This document shows, piece after piece, positions 44,447 through 53,309 of a stretch of DNA of 64,000 bases. The stretch is from Betaproteobacteria bacterium (GTDB taxonomy: Bacteria > Pseudomonadota > Gammaproteobacteria > Burkholderiales > SG8-39). Each line of letters opens with the position of its first letter. The first letter of the stretch is position 1. Below the pieces are notes generated by a model. The model was not told the DNA's origin, made no database searches, and worked only from the letters and a program-made list of their open reading frames with translations. Position numbers and translations under genes: made by a program. Where the stretch lies: contig VBCA01000002.1 in assembly GCA_005881575.1 (NCBI GenBank), forward strand, positions 62,001-126,000. The letters are read 5' to 3'.

Positions 44447-45190
44447 TCAGCCGAGCCCGCGCACGATGAGCGACGCGCCGCTCGCGAGCAGCAGGATCCC
44501 CACCGCGCGCATCACCATCTCTCGCGAGATCACCCGGAAAACCCGCGAAGCGATGTAGACCGCAAGGAGCCCGGCCGGGATCGCAGCGGCCGCGGCGAGC
44601 CACACCCCGTCCTGCGCGAGCAAGCCCGTCACCGCGAACGCGACCAGCCGCAGCCCGATGCTGAAGATGGTGGTGAGGGTCATGGTCGCGCGGAATTTTT
44701 CCTTGGTGAGCGAGCGGTGGGAGAGATAGATCGCGTAAGGCGGCCCGCCCGCCCCGAAGAGCGTTCCCGAAAGGCCGCCGCAGAACCCGGCGAGGAACGC
44801 CCAGTTCCGGCTGACGGCCGCGGGGGGCCCGCGCCGCGAGAGGCTGTAGATCGCGTAGCCGAGGACGAAGGTCCCGAGCGCGACGAGCGAGGCGTTGCGC
44901 GGCAGGTTGACGAGGAGCGTCGTGCCCGTGACGATCCCCACGACCATGAGAGGAACCATGCGCGCGATGTCTCCGAGGACCGCGTTGCGCGGGTTTTCCA
45001 GCCCCAGCCGCAGGCCGTTCGCGAAGTCCACCACCGCGAACACGGCGAGCGCGAAGGGAAGCGGGACGAAGAACGTGGCGAGCGGAATCGAGACGAGGGC
45101 GGAGCCGAAGCCCGTGAGGCCCTGGATGAAACCTGCCGCGAAAGCGATCGGCGCGAGCGCGAGCGCCGCTTCGGCGCCTTCGAGATTCAT
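44447..45190 (-). CDS. TauE/SafE-family membrane exporter
   Basis: 247 aa, about eight hydrophobic helices. Repeated family motifs AGFIQGLTGFGSALVSIPL and GFCGGLSGTLFGAGGPPYAIYL. Members move sulfite, sulfoacetate or small organic acids. The ATG begins directly after the stop of the FAD/Fe-S dehydrogenase, so the pair is co-transcribed; the dehydrogenase product or substrate may be its cargo (inference). Confidence 0.88.
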   Translation of the reverse strand: MNLEGAEAALALAPIAFAAGFIQGLTGFGSALVSIPLATFFVPLPFALAVFAVVDFANGLRLGLENPRNAVLGDIARMVPLMVVGIVTGTTLLVNLPRNASLVALGTFVLGYAIYSLSRRGPPAAVSRNWAFLAGFCGGLSGTLFGAGGPPYAIYLSHRSLTKEKFRATMTLTTIFSIGLRLVAFAVTGLLAQDGVWLAAAAAIPAGLLAVYIASRVFRVISREMVMRAVGILLLASGASLIVRGLG

Positions 45191-48127
45191 CTAGGCGAGT
45201 GCGCGCGCCAGCACTTGCGCGACGTGAACGGCCTCTCTCGCCGCACCGTCGGCGATTTGATGGCGGCAACTGGTGCCGTCGGCGACGAGGAGCGTGTCCT
45301 CGCCCGCCGTGCGGATCTTGGGAAGCAGCACGAGCTCGGCCATTTTCATCGAGACCGCGTAGTGCCGGGCCTCGTAGCCGAAGCTTCCGGCCATGCCGCA
45401 GCAGGAGGACTCGATCGTCTCGACCTTCAGCTCGGGTACGAGCGAGAGCGCCCGCTGCACAGCGGGCATCGCGCCGAAAGCCTTCTGGTGGCAGTGGCCG
45501 TGCACGAGCGCGCGCTTTTCGGCGAGCGGCTTGAGCTTGAGCGCGAGGCGGCCGGCTTCGTGCTCGAGCGCAAGGAACTCCTCGAAGAGCAGCGCCTGCG
45601 CGGCGAGCGCGTCGGTCTCGCCGCCTGGAAGCATCGCCTTGAATTCGTCGCGCAGGGTGAGAAGGCAGGAAGGCTCGAGGCCGACGACATCGACTCCGCG
45701 TCCCACGTAGGGCTCGAGCGCGGCGAGCACCCGTCGCGCCTCGGCCTTCGCCTGCTCGACCATTCCCGCCGCGAGGAAAGTGCGGCCGCAGCACAGCGGC
45801 CGCGAACCATCCGTAGCACGCGCAATGTGCACGCCGTAGCCCGCCCGGGCTAGCACGGCGAGAGCGGCGCGCGCGTTTTCCGGCTCGAAGTAGTTGTTGA
45901 ACGTGTCGACGAAGAGCACGACCTCGCCGGCCTTTCCGTCGCTGCTCGATCGGCGCAGAGAGCTCAGGAACGAGCGGCGCCACTTCGGCAGGGAGCGCCG
46001 GGCTGCGAAGCCGAAAGCGCGCTTGCTCATCCTCTGCACCGCGTTCGCCGTCCGCGGGAAGCGCGAGGCGAGAGGGCCATAGCGCGGAAGGTAGGCGATC
46101 AACTTGTCCCTCATCGCATAGCCGTGGTGCGCGTGATAGTGATGAAGGAACTCGATCTTCATCTTCGCCATGTCCACGCCGGTCGGGCATTCGCGCCGGC
46201 ATCCCTTGCAGGACACGCACAGGTCCAGCGTCTCGAACATTTCGCCGGACGTGAAGGCGTCGGGGCCCAGCTGCCCCGCCAGCGCGAGGCGCAGCGTATT
46301 CGCGCGCCCGCGCGTGACGTGCTTCTCATCGCCGGTCGCGCGAAACGACGGGCACATCGTACCTGCGTCGAACTTGCGGCAGTGCCCGTTGTTGTTGCAC
46401 ATCTCGACCGCCGCCGCGAAGCCCTCGCTCGCGGCGCCCGGCGCGCTCCATTCGCTCCAGTCGAGCACGGTGTCCAGGCGCTCGGCCGCATATCCCGGCT
46501 TGAACCGGAACAGCGTCCGGTCGTCCTGCTTCGACGGCCGCACGATCTTTCCCGGGTTCAGGAGGCCCTTCGGATCGAAGAGGTTCTTGATCTCCTCAAG
46601 CGCGCGCACAAGCCGTTCACCGATGATCGGCGCTATCCACTCCGAGCGCACCAGGCCGTCGCCGTGCTCCCCCGAATAGGCGGCGCCCTTGTATTTTTTC
46701 ACCAGCGCGCAGGCTTCTTCCGCGATCGCCCGCATTTTCTTCGCGCCGTCTCTCTTCATGTCGAGTATCGGCCGCACGTGCAGCGTTCCCACCGAGGCGT
46801 GCGCGTACCAGGTGCCTTCGGTGCCGTGTTTGCGGAAGACCTGCGTCAGCGAATCGGTGTACTCGGCGAGGTTTTCCAGAGGGACCGCGCAATCCTCGAT
46901 GAAGGAGACGGGCTTGCTGTCGCCTTTCATCGACATCATGATGTTGAGGCCGGCCTTTCTCACCTCCCATACGTCCCGCTGGAGTGCGGCGTCGATGATC
47001 CGGATCACGCTGCCCGGATGGCCGAGGTCGGCCATGAGTGCGGCGAGCCGCTCGAGCTTGTCGGCAGGCCCATCGCGATCGTCTCCGACGAACTCGACCA
47101 GCAGGATCGCGTCGGGATCGCCGCGGACGAATCTCTCTACGATCGCGCGGTACGCCGGGTTGCCGCGCGCCAGGCCGATCATCGTCCGATCCACGAGCTC
47201 GACCGCCGTCGGTGACAGTTTGACTATGTGTTGCGGCGCTTCCATCGATTGGCGGAAGGACCGGAAATGGCACACGCCCAGGGTCCTGAACCGGGGCAGG
47301 GGCGAGAGCTTCAGATGGATCCGCCTGGAATACGCGAGCGTGCCTTCCGAGCCGACCAAGAGCTGCGCGAAGTTCCATTCGCCGCGAGGTTTCACGAAAT
47401 CCAGGTTGTAGCCCTGCACGCGCCGCAGCACCTTCGGCCAGCGCGCCTCGATTTCGCCGGCTTCCCGCTCCGCGATGGCGCGCACCTTCTTCGCAAGCTC
47501 TACATAACGCGCGTCGCCCGAAAGCCGCGAAACATCGGCCGGCACCACGCCGAAGTGGTGCTCGCTGCCGTCGGCGAGCAGCGCGTCGATGCCGAGCACG
47601 TTGTGCACCATGTTGCCGTAACGGATCGAGCGCGAACCGCAGGAGTTGTTGCCGGCCATGCCGCCGAGCGTCGCCTGCGCGCTCGTGGACACGTCCACCG
47701 GGAACCACAGCCCGTGCCGCCGCAGCTGCGCGTTGAGGCCGTCGAGCACGACCCCGGGCTGCACCACTGCGGTGGCAGCCTCCTTGTCGAAGGAAACGAT
47801 GCTGTCGAGGAATTTGCTGTGGTCGATGACGAGCGCAGCGCCCACCGTCTGGCCGCATTGCGAGCTGCCCGCGCCGCGCGGCAGGACCGGAACGCCTTCC
47901 TCGACCGCGATCTGCAGCGCGATTTTCGCGTCCTGCTCGGTCTTCGGCACGACCACGCCGACCGGATCGATCTGGTAGATCGAGGCGTCGGTGGAGTAGC
48001 GACCGCGGCTCGCAGGGTCGAACAGGACCTCGCCTTCGATCTCGCGCCGCAAGCGGGCCGCGAGCGCGCTGTTGCCCGAGCGCGGATGAAAAGAAACGGG
48101 GGAGACCGTCGAAGGCGCGCGGGCCAT
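45191..48127 (-). CDS. FAD-linked oxidase with C-terminal Fe-S domain (D-lactate/2-hydroxyglutarate dehydrogenase type, YdiJ-like)
   Basis: 978 aa. The N-terminal FAD-binding (PCMH) domain has VLPRGAGSSQCGQTVG and GGMAGNNSCGSRSIRYG, followed by an FAD-oxidase C domain (SGEHGDGLVRSEW). The C-terminal half has a ferredoxin motif CVSCKGCRRECPTGVDM, with a second Cys cluster, and two CCG (heterodisulfide reductase-type) motifs (RPLCCGRTF, ESSCCGMAGSFGYE). It oxidises a 2-hydroxy acid and passes electrons to quinone or another carrier; substrate is not assignable. No gap to the TauE gene. Confidence 0.88.
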   Translation of the reverse strand: MARAPSTVSPVSFHPRSGNSALAARLRREIEGEVLFDPASRGRYSTDASIYQIDPVGVVVPKTEQDAKIALQIAVEEGVPVLPRGAGSSQCGQTVGAALVIDHSKFLDSIVSFDKEAATAVVQPGVVLDGLNAQLRRHGLWFPVDVSTSAQATLGGMAGNNSCGSRSIRYGNMVHNVLGIDALLADGSEHHFGVVPADVSRLSGDARYVELAKKVRAIAEREAGEIEARWPKVLRRVQGYNLDFVKPRGEWNFAQLLVGSEGTLAYSRRIHLKLSPLPRFRTLGVCHFRSFRQSMEAPQHIVKLSPTAVELVDRTMIGLARGNPAYRAIVERFVRGDPDAILLVEFVGDDRDGPADKLERLAALMADLGHPGSVIRIIDAALQRDVWEVRKAGLNIMMSMKGDSKPVSFIEDCAVPLENLAEYTDSLTQVFRKHGTEGTWYAHASVGTLHVRPILDMKRDGAKKMRAIAEEACALVKKYKGAAYSGEHGDGLVRSEWIAPIIGERLVRALEEIKNLFDPKGLLNPGKIVRPSKQDDRTLFRFKPGYAAERLDTVLDWSEWSAPGAASEGFAAAVEMCNNNGHCRKFDAGTMCPSFRATGDEKHVTRGRANTLRLALAGQLGPDAFTSGEMFETLDLCVSCKGCRRECPTGVDMAKMKIEFLHHYHAHHGYAMRDKLIAYLPRYGPLASRFPRTANAVQRMSKRAFGFAARRSLPKWRRSFLSSLRRSSSDGKAGEVVLFVDTFNNYFEPENARAALAVLARAGYGVHIARATDGSRPLCCGRTFLAAGMVEQAKAEARRVLAALEPYVGRGVDVVGLEPSCLLTLRDEFKAMLPGGETDALAAQALLFEEFLALEHEAGRLALKLKPLAEKRALVHGHCHQKAFGAMPAVQRALSLVPELKVETIESSCCGMAGSFGYEARHYAVSMKMAELVLLPKIRTAGEDTLLVADGTSCRHQIADGAAREAVHVAQVLARALA

Positions 48128-48130
48128 GCG

Positions 48131-48784
48131 TCACGCGGCCGCGGGTTCCTTCTCGGCTTCGAGCATCGCGTCGAGCAGCACCTCGGGCGGCTGTGCTCCC
48201 TCGACCGCGAGCCGGTTGTTGAAGATGAAGAAAGGCACGCCGTTCACGCCCATGGCGCGCGCCTTGTCTTCCTCCTCGGCCACGGCGCGGCGCAGCGCCT
48301 CGTCCGCGAGAGCAGCCTCCGCTTCCTTGCGGTTCAGTCCCGCCTCCGAGGCGACGCGGACCAGAGTCTGCGTATCGGTGAGATCCAGGCCGTCGACGAA
48401 GAAAGCCTGCATCAGCGCCTCCTTCACCGCGCCCTGAACTCCGCGCCGGCGCGCCGATTCGATCAGCGCGTGGGCCGCGAGCGTGTTGGGCTGGCGCGTT
48501 ATCCTGTCGAAAGCGAAGGCGATGCCGAGCGGCTTGCCCGCCTGCACCAGGCGGTCGTGCGCGCTGTAGCCGCGCGCACCGAACTTCTTCGCGATGTAAT
48601 CGGCGCGGGCGATGCCCTCGCGCGGCACGTCCGGGTTCAGCTCGAAGGGGTGGTAGGTGACCTGAGGCGCCGCGGCCGCGGGCTTGCGCGTCCGGTACAG
48701 CTCGAGCGCGGCTTCCAGCCTCCTCTTGCCGATGAAGCACCAGGGACAGACCACGTCGGAGATGATGTCGATGCCGAGCGCCAT
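48131..48784 (-). CDS. FrnE/DsbA-family oxidoreductase (2-hydroxychromene-2-carboxylate isomerase-like)
   Basis: 217 aa cytoplasmic DsbA-fold protein without signal peptide. Active-site C13-PW-C16 (SDVVCPWCFIGK), cis-Pro loop GVNGVPFFIFN, and conserved HPFELNPD and NTLAAHALIESA of the FrnE type. ATG 48782-48784 with AAGGA upstream is preferred over an earlier frame start. 3 nt upstream of the FAD/Fe-S dehydrogenase. Confidence 0.88.
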   Translation of the reverse strand: MALGIDIISDVVCPWCFIGKRRLEAALELYRTRKPAAAAPQVTYHPFELNPDVPREGIARADYIAKKFGARGYSAHDRLVQAGKPLGIAFAFDRITRQPNTLAAHALIESARRRGVQGAVKEALMQAFFVDGLDLTDTQTLVRVASEAGLNRKEAEAALADEALRRAVAEEEDKARAMGVNGVPFFIFNNRLAVEGAQPPEVLLDAMLEAEKEPAAA

Positions 48785-48897
48785 GGGATTTCCTTCGAAC
48801 CGCGCGTGCTCCATGATACCGCAGCCTTGAGCCAAATCATGGAGGCCGGGAGCTTTTCCGATAAACTACCCGTCCTTCAACGATCAGCGAGCAAGTC

Positions 48898-50091
48898 ATG
48901 CCCTACCGGAGCGGACGCCATTTCCTGCAGATCCCGGGGCCGACCAACGTCCCCGACCGCGTTCTGCGCGCGATCGACCGCGCTACGATGGACCACCGTG
49001 GCCCCGATTTCGGCCCCATGGGGCTGGAGATCCTCGAGGGGCTGAAAAAAGTGTTCCAGACCCGCGCGCCCGTCGTGATCTATCCCGCCTCGGGCACCGG
49101 CGCCTGGGAAGCCGCGCTCGTCAACGCGCTCTCGCCGGGCGAGCGCGTCTTGATGTTCGAAACCGGCCATTTCGCCTCTCTGTGGCACAAGATGGCGACC
49201 AAGCTCGGCCTCTCCGTCGACCTCGTCCCCACCGACTGGAGACGCGGCGTCGATCCGGCCGCGGTCGAAGCCAAGCTCGGGGAAGACCGCGAGCACCGGA
49301 TCAAGGCCGTGTGCGTGGTGCACAACGAGACTTCGACCGGGGTCACGAGCCGCATCGGCGCGATACGCAAGGCGATCGACGCGGCAGGACACCCCGCGCT
49401 CTACATGGTCGACACGATCTCCTCGCTCGCCTCGATCGACTACCGCCACGACGAGTGGGGCGTGGACGTCACCGTCGCGGGCTCGCAAAAAGGCCTGATG
49501 CTGCCGCCCGGCCTGTCGTTCAATTGCGTGAGCGAAAAGGCGAGCAGGGCGTCGCGTACGGCTGCACTCCCGCGCTCGTATTGGGCCTGGGACGAGATGC
49601 TTTCCAACAACAAGAGCGGCTATTTCCCCTACACGCCGGCGACCAACCTGCTCTACGGCCTGCGCGAATCACTCGCGATGCTCGAGGAGGAGGGCCTGCA
49701 AAACGTCTTCGCCCGCCATGCGCGCCACGCGGAGAGCACGCGGCGCGCGGTGCGTGCCTGGGGCCTGGAGATCCTGTGCGCGTCGCCCGAGGAATACTCG
49801 AACTCTCTCACCGCGGTGATGGTGCCCGCCGGACACGACGCCGACGCTCTGCGCAAGATCATCCTCGAAGCCTACGACATGTCCCTCGGCACCGGACTGG
49901 GGAGGCTCGCAGGGAAAGTATTCCGAATCGGACACCTCGGCGACTTCAACGATCTGATGCTCGCGGGCACCCTCGCCGGCATCGAGATGGGCCTCGCTCT
50001 GGCGAACGTTCCGCACCGGAAAGGCGGCGTGCTCGCGGCGCTCGATCACCTTGCCGAGAGCGCACGGGCGGCCCCGCGCAAGGCGGCATAG
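48898..50091 (+). CDS. Serine--glyoxylate-type aminotransferase (class V)
   Basis: 397 aa PLP fold-I enzyme. Motifs LQIPGPTNVPDRVLRAI, DHRGPDFGPM, YPASGTGAWEAAL, VHNETSTGV and the PLP lysine K198 in VAGSQKGLMLPPG. It most resembles SgaA, which transaminates serine or alanine with glyoxylate. Divergent from the FrnE gene and upstream of tctCBA; a role in C2/C3 acid metabolism with the transporter is inferred. Confidence 0.88.
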   Translation: MPYRSGRHFLQIPGPTNVPDRVLRAIDRATMDHRGPDFGPMGLEILEGLKKVFQTRAPVVIYPASGTGAWEAALVNALSPGERVLMFETGHFASLWHKMATKLGLSVDLVPTDWRRGVDPAAVEAKLGEDREHRIKAVCVVHNETSTGVTSRIGAIRKAIDAAGHPALYMVDTISSLASIDYRHDEWGVDVTVAGSQKGLMLPPGLSFNCVSEKASRASRTAALPRSYWAWDEMLSNNKSGYFPYTPATNLLYGLRESLAMLEEEGLQNVFARHARHAESTRRAVRAWGLEILCASPEEYSNSLTAVMVPAGHDADALRKIILEAYDMSLGTGLGRLAGKVFRIGHLGDFNDLMLAGTLAGIEMGLALANVPHRKGGVLAALDHLAESARAAPRKAA

Positions 50092-50126
50092 GAGCTTGTT
50101 CAGAGGCTCTTAATCGTTTTCAGCAT

Positions 50127-50165
50127 CCGCGGAACTGTTGGATTAAAAACCGCGGGGCGTTTTTT
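50127..50165 (+). terminator. Possible terminator between the aminotransferase and tctC
   Basis: CCGCGG (50127-50132) pairs with CCGCGG (50150-50155) across a 17-nt loop, followed closely by six T residues (50160-50165). Short stem and long loop make it weak. It would separate the aminotransferase from tctCBA. Confidence 0.35.
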
Positions 50166-50178
50166 CCGAGGAGGTGTT

Positions 50179-51168
50179 ATGAAATCCATGAAACGCAGCA
50201 CCCTTGCGGTTGCGGTCTTTGCGCTGACCGCGGCGCCCGCCTTGGCATGGGAGCCGACCAAGCCGGTCGAAATCGTGGTTGCCGCCGGCGCGGGCGGTGC
50301 CTCCGACCAGATGGCGCGGATGATGCAGGCTGCGATCCAGAAGAACAAGCTGATGGCGCAGCCGATGGTGGTCACGCTCAAGGGCGGGGCCTCGGGCGCC
50401 GAGGCGCTCATGTACATGAAATCGAGCGCGGGCGACCCGAACAAGGTGCTCATAGCCTACTCGCTCATCTATATGCTACCGCTCTCGGCCAAGATCCCGT
50501 TCAATTGGCGCGAGCTCACGCCGGTGTCGGTCATCGCGCTCGACCAGTTCGTGCTGTGGGACAACACCACGCTGCCTCACAAGAACGTGAAGGAATTCAT
50601 CGCGGCCGCCAAGGCCGCCAACCCGCCGTTCAAGATGGGCGGTACCGGATCGAAGCGGGAAGACCACGTGCTCACGGTCTTCATGGAAAAGAAGACGGGC
50701 GCGAAGTTCGCCTACCTGCCATACAAATCCGGCGGCGAAGCGGCGACGCAACTGGTCGGCAACCACACGCAGTCGAACGTCAACAATCCTTCGGAGAACC
50801 TCGAAGTCTGGCGCGCAGGCCAGGTGCGCGCACTGTGCGTGTTCGACAAGGAGCGCATCGGCTATAAGACCAAGGTCACCGACAAGCAGTCCTGGAACGA
50901 CATTCCGACTTGCAAGGAAGAAGGCCTGGACGTGCAATACCTGATGCTTCGCGCGATGTTCCTGCCCGGCAAGGTAACGCCCGAGCAAGCCGCGTTCTAC
51001 GTCGATCTCTTCAAGAAAGTGACGCAGACGGCCGAGTACAAGGACTACATGGAAAAGCAGGCGCTGAAGCCGATTTTTCTCACCGGCTCCGACATGCTGA
51101 AATTCCTCGAGGAAGACGACACGCTGAACAAGAATCTGATGACCGAGGCGGGCTTCGTCGCCAACTGA
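50179..51168 (+). CDS. Tripartite tricarboxylate transporter substrate-binding protein (TctC/Bug family)
   Basis: 329 aa. Signal peptide ending APALA, then the Bug-family start EPTKPVEIVVAAGAGGASDQMARMM, KGGASGAEALMY and YLPYKSGGEAATQLVGNH. Periplasmic capture of a carboxylate, aromatic acid or similar ligand. Excellent Shine-Dalgarno GAGGAGGTG. First gene of a complete TctCBA set. Confidence 0.92.
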   Translation: MKSMKRSTLAVAVFALTAAPALAWEPTKPVEIVVAAGAGGASDQMARMMQAAIQKNKLMAQPMVVTLKGGASGAEALMYMKSSAGDPNKVLIAYSLIYMLPLSAKIPFNWRELTPVSVIALDQFVLWDNTTLPHKNVKEFIAAAKAANPPFKMGGTGSKREDHVLTVFMEKKTGAKFAYLPYKSGGEAATQLVGNHTQSNVNNPSENLEVWRAGQVRALCVFDKERIGYKTKVTDKQSWNDIPTCKEEGLDVQYLMLRAMFLPGKVTPEQAAFYVDLFKKVTQTAEYKDYMEKQALKPIFLTGSDMLKFLEEDDTLNKNLMTEAGFVAN

Positions 51169-51188
51169 TCGTGCCGAAGCAGTAGCGC

Positions 51189-51216
51189 CTGCCGCCCCAC
51201 GCTCTTGGGGCGGCAG
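51189..51216 (+). terminator. Hairpin between tctC and tctB
   Basis: Perfect 11-bp stem CTGCCGCCCCA (51189-51199) / TGGGGCGGCAG (51206-51216), 6-nt loop. Followed only by a short TTTT at some distance. It lies after the binding-protein gene and before the membrane subunits; likely an attenuator or 3' protector that raises TctC over TctAB. Confidence 0.6.
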
Positions 51217-51243
51217 CGAAGCGTTCGCAGTTTTCCAAAAACG

Positions 51244-51786
51244 ATGGCCGAATCTGAAAAAGAAATCGTCGTCGAAGATCCGAACGCGCCCGCGGAGGAC
51301 TCGCCCGGGGTCGCGAATACGCGCACGGTCGATATCGTTGTCTCGCTGTTGCTGATCGCATTCGCCGGATTGATGGCCTTCGACAACTGGCGCACCGGCA
51401 TGGGCTGGGCGCCCGACGGCCCGAAGGCGGGTTACTTCCCGTTCTATCTTTCCATGGTCCTCGGCGGCGCGAGTCTCTACGGCCTCGTCGTGGCCTTCCT
51501 CGAGCGTGCCGGCGCGCAGCGGATCTTTGTCAACCGCGACCAGCTTCGCCGCGTGATGCAGGTGTTCGTTCCCACGTGCCTCTTTTGTCTCGTCACCCAG
51601 TGGCTCGGGCTGTACGTCGCGAGCTTCTTGCTGGTCGCGGGCTTTATGCGCGTCATCGGGCGCATCGCGTGGTGGAAGTCGCTGCTGACGAGTTTCATCT
51701 TTGCGCTCGCCATGTTCGTCACCTTCGACGTCGCCTTCGACGTCCTCATGCCCAAGGGGCCGATCGAAGCCCTGTTCGGTCACTAG
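51244..51786 (+). CDS. Tripartite tricarboxylate transporter small membrane subunit TctB
   Basis: 180 aa from ATG 51244 (MAESEKEIVV). Acidic cytoplasmic N-terminus then four hydrophobic helices with the TctB pattern DIVVSLLLIAFAGLMAFDNW, GYFPFYLSMVLGGASLYGL and FDVAFDVLMPKGP. One nt separates it from tctA. Confidence 0.9.
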   Translation: MAESEKEIVVEDPNAPAEDSPGVANTRTVDIVVSLLLIAFAGLMAFDNWRTGMGWAPDGPKAGYFPFYLSMVLGGASLYGLVVAFLERAGAQRIFVNRDQLRRVMQVFVPTCLFCLVTQWLGLYVASFLLVAGFMRVIGRIAWWKSLLTSFIFALAMFVTFDVAFDVLMPKGPIEALFGH

Positions 51787-51787
51787 C

Positions 51788-53299
51788 ATGGAAGCTCTCG
51801 GCCTTCTGCTGCACGGCTTCGAGGTCCTGTTCACGTTCAAGACGCTGGCCTTGATGATGGTGGGCCTCGTGCTCGGCATCTTCGTGGGGGTGCTTCCCGG
51901 TCTCGGTGGCCCGAACGGCGTGGCGATCCTCTTGCCGCTCACCTTCACCATGGATCCCACATCCGCCATCGTGATGCTGTCGTGCATCTACTGGGGCGCC
52001 CTCTTCGGGGGAGCGATCACTTCGATCTTGTTCAACATTCCCGGCGAGGCCTGGTCGGTGGCAACCACCTTCGACGGCTACCCGATGGCTCAGCAGGGCA
52101 AGGCGGCCGAAGCGCTCACCGCTGCCTTTACTTCATCGTTCATCGGTTCGCTGGTCGCCGTCCTGCTGATCACCTTTCTCGCCCCGAGCATCGCCTCTTT
52201 TGCATTGAGGTTCGGACCGCCGGAATTCTTCGCGGTCTATCTCCTCACCTTCTGCTCCTTCGTCGGCCTGGGACGCGAGGAGAAGCACAAGACCCTCATC
52301 TCCATGTCGCTCGGGCTGCTCCTCGCCGGCATCGGCATGGACACGGTGTCGGCGCAATTGCGCATGACCTTCGGCTGGAGCGAGCTCTATCGCGGCATCA
52401 ACTTCCTCGTCGCGGTGATCGGCCTGTTCGGGATCAGCGAGATCCTCCTCACCATGGAGGAGCGCCTCGCCCTGCGCGGTCACGCGGCGAGCATCAGCTT
52501 GCGCGTGGTGCTGAAAGTGTGGAAGGACATGCCGCGTTACTGGGTGACTTTGCTGCGATCGTCCGCCATCGGCTGCTGGCTCGGCATCACTCCGGGCGGC
52601 GCGATCGCCGCTTCCTTCATGGGCTACAACCTGGCGAAACGCTTCTCCGACGACAAGGAGAGCTTCGGCAAGGGACGCATCGAAGGCGTGTTCGCGCCCG
52701 AGACCGCCGCACACGCTTCCGGTACGTCCGCCTTGCTGCCGATGCTCGCCTTGGGCATTCCCGGCTCGGGCACGGCGGCGATCCTCCTCGGCGGTTTGAT
52801 GGTGTGGGGACTCAATCCCGGGCCGCTCCTCTTCGTCGAGCACAAGGATTTCGTCTGGGGCTTGATCGCGTCCATGTATCTCGGCAACATCGTCGGCCTC
52901 GTGATGGTGCTGTCCACGGTTCCGCTCTTCGCCGCCGTCCTGCGCGTGCCGTTCTCGGCCATCGCGCCGATGATCGTCGTGTCCTGCGCGGTCGGCGCCT
53001 ACGCGATCCAGAACGCCATGTTCGACATCTGGCTGATGCTCGTCTTCGGCGTCGTCGGCTACGTGTTCAAGAAAATCGGCATTCCGCTCGCGCCGTTTAC
53101 GCTCGCGCTCGTGCTCGGCAACCGCGCGGAGGATTCCTTTCGCCTCTCGATGATCGGCGCCGGCGGCGACATGCGCGTGTTCTGGTCGAACAGCCTGGTC
53201 GGTTCCATCACCACGCTCGCGCTCTTGCTCTTGTTCTGGCCGCTGATCGGCGGGGCGTTCGGCCGGATGCGGAGCGCTTTAGTCAAAAAGACAGCCTAG
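51788..53299 (+). CDS. Tripartite tricarboxylate transporter large membrane subunit TctA
   Basis: 503 aa, about 12 transmembrane helices. TctA motifs GIFVGVLPGLGGPNGVAILL and YWGALFGGAITSILFNIPGE (first repeat) and PETAAHASGTSALLPMLALG, GIPGSGTAAILLGGLM (second repeat). ATG 51788 chosen; the frame extends upstream only across tctB. 10 nt before the enoyl-CoA hydratase gene, so the operon probably continues. Confidence 0.93.
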   Translation: MEALGLLLHGFEVLFTFKTLALMMVGLVLGIFVGVLPGLGGPNGVAILLPLTFTMDPTSAIVMLSCIYWGALFGGAITSILFNIPGEAWSVATTFDGYPMAQQGKAAEALTAAFTSSFIGSLVAVLLITFLAPSIASFALRFGPPEFFAVYLLTFCSFVGLGREEKHKTLISMSLGLLLAGIGMDTVSAQLRMTFGWSELYRGINFLVAVIGLFGISEILLTMEERLALRGHAASISLRVVLKVWKDMPRYWVTLLRSSAIGCWLGITPGGAIAASFMGYNLAKRFSDDKESFGKGRIEGVFAPETAAHASGTSALLPMLALGIPGSGTAAILLGGLMVWGLNPGPLLFVEHKDFVWGLIASMYLGNIVGLVMVLSTVPLFAAVLRVPFSAIAPMIVVSCAVGAYAIQNAMFDIWLMLVFGVVGYVFKKIGIPLAPFTLALVLGNRAEDSFRLSMIGAGGDMRVFWSNSLVGSITTLALLLLFWPLIGGAFGRMRSALVKKTA

Positions 53300-53309
53300 G
53301 GAAAAGCTC

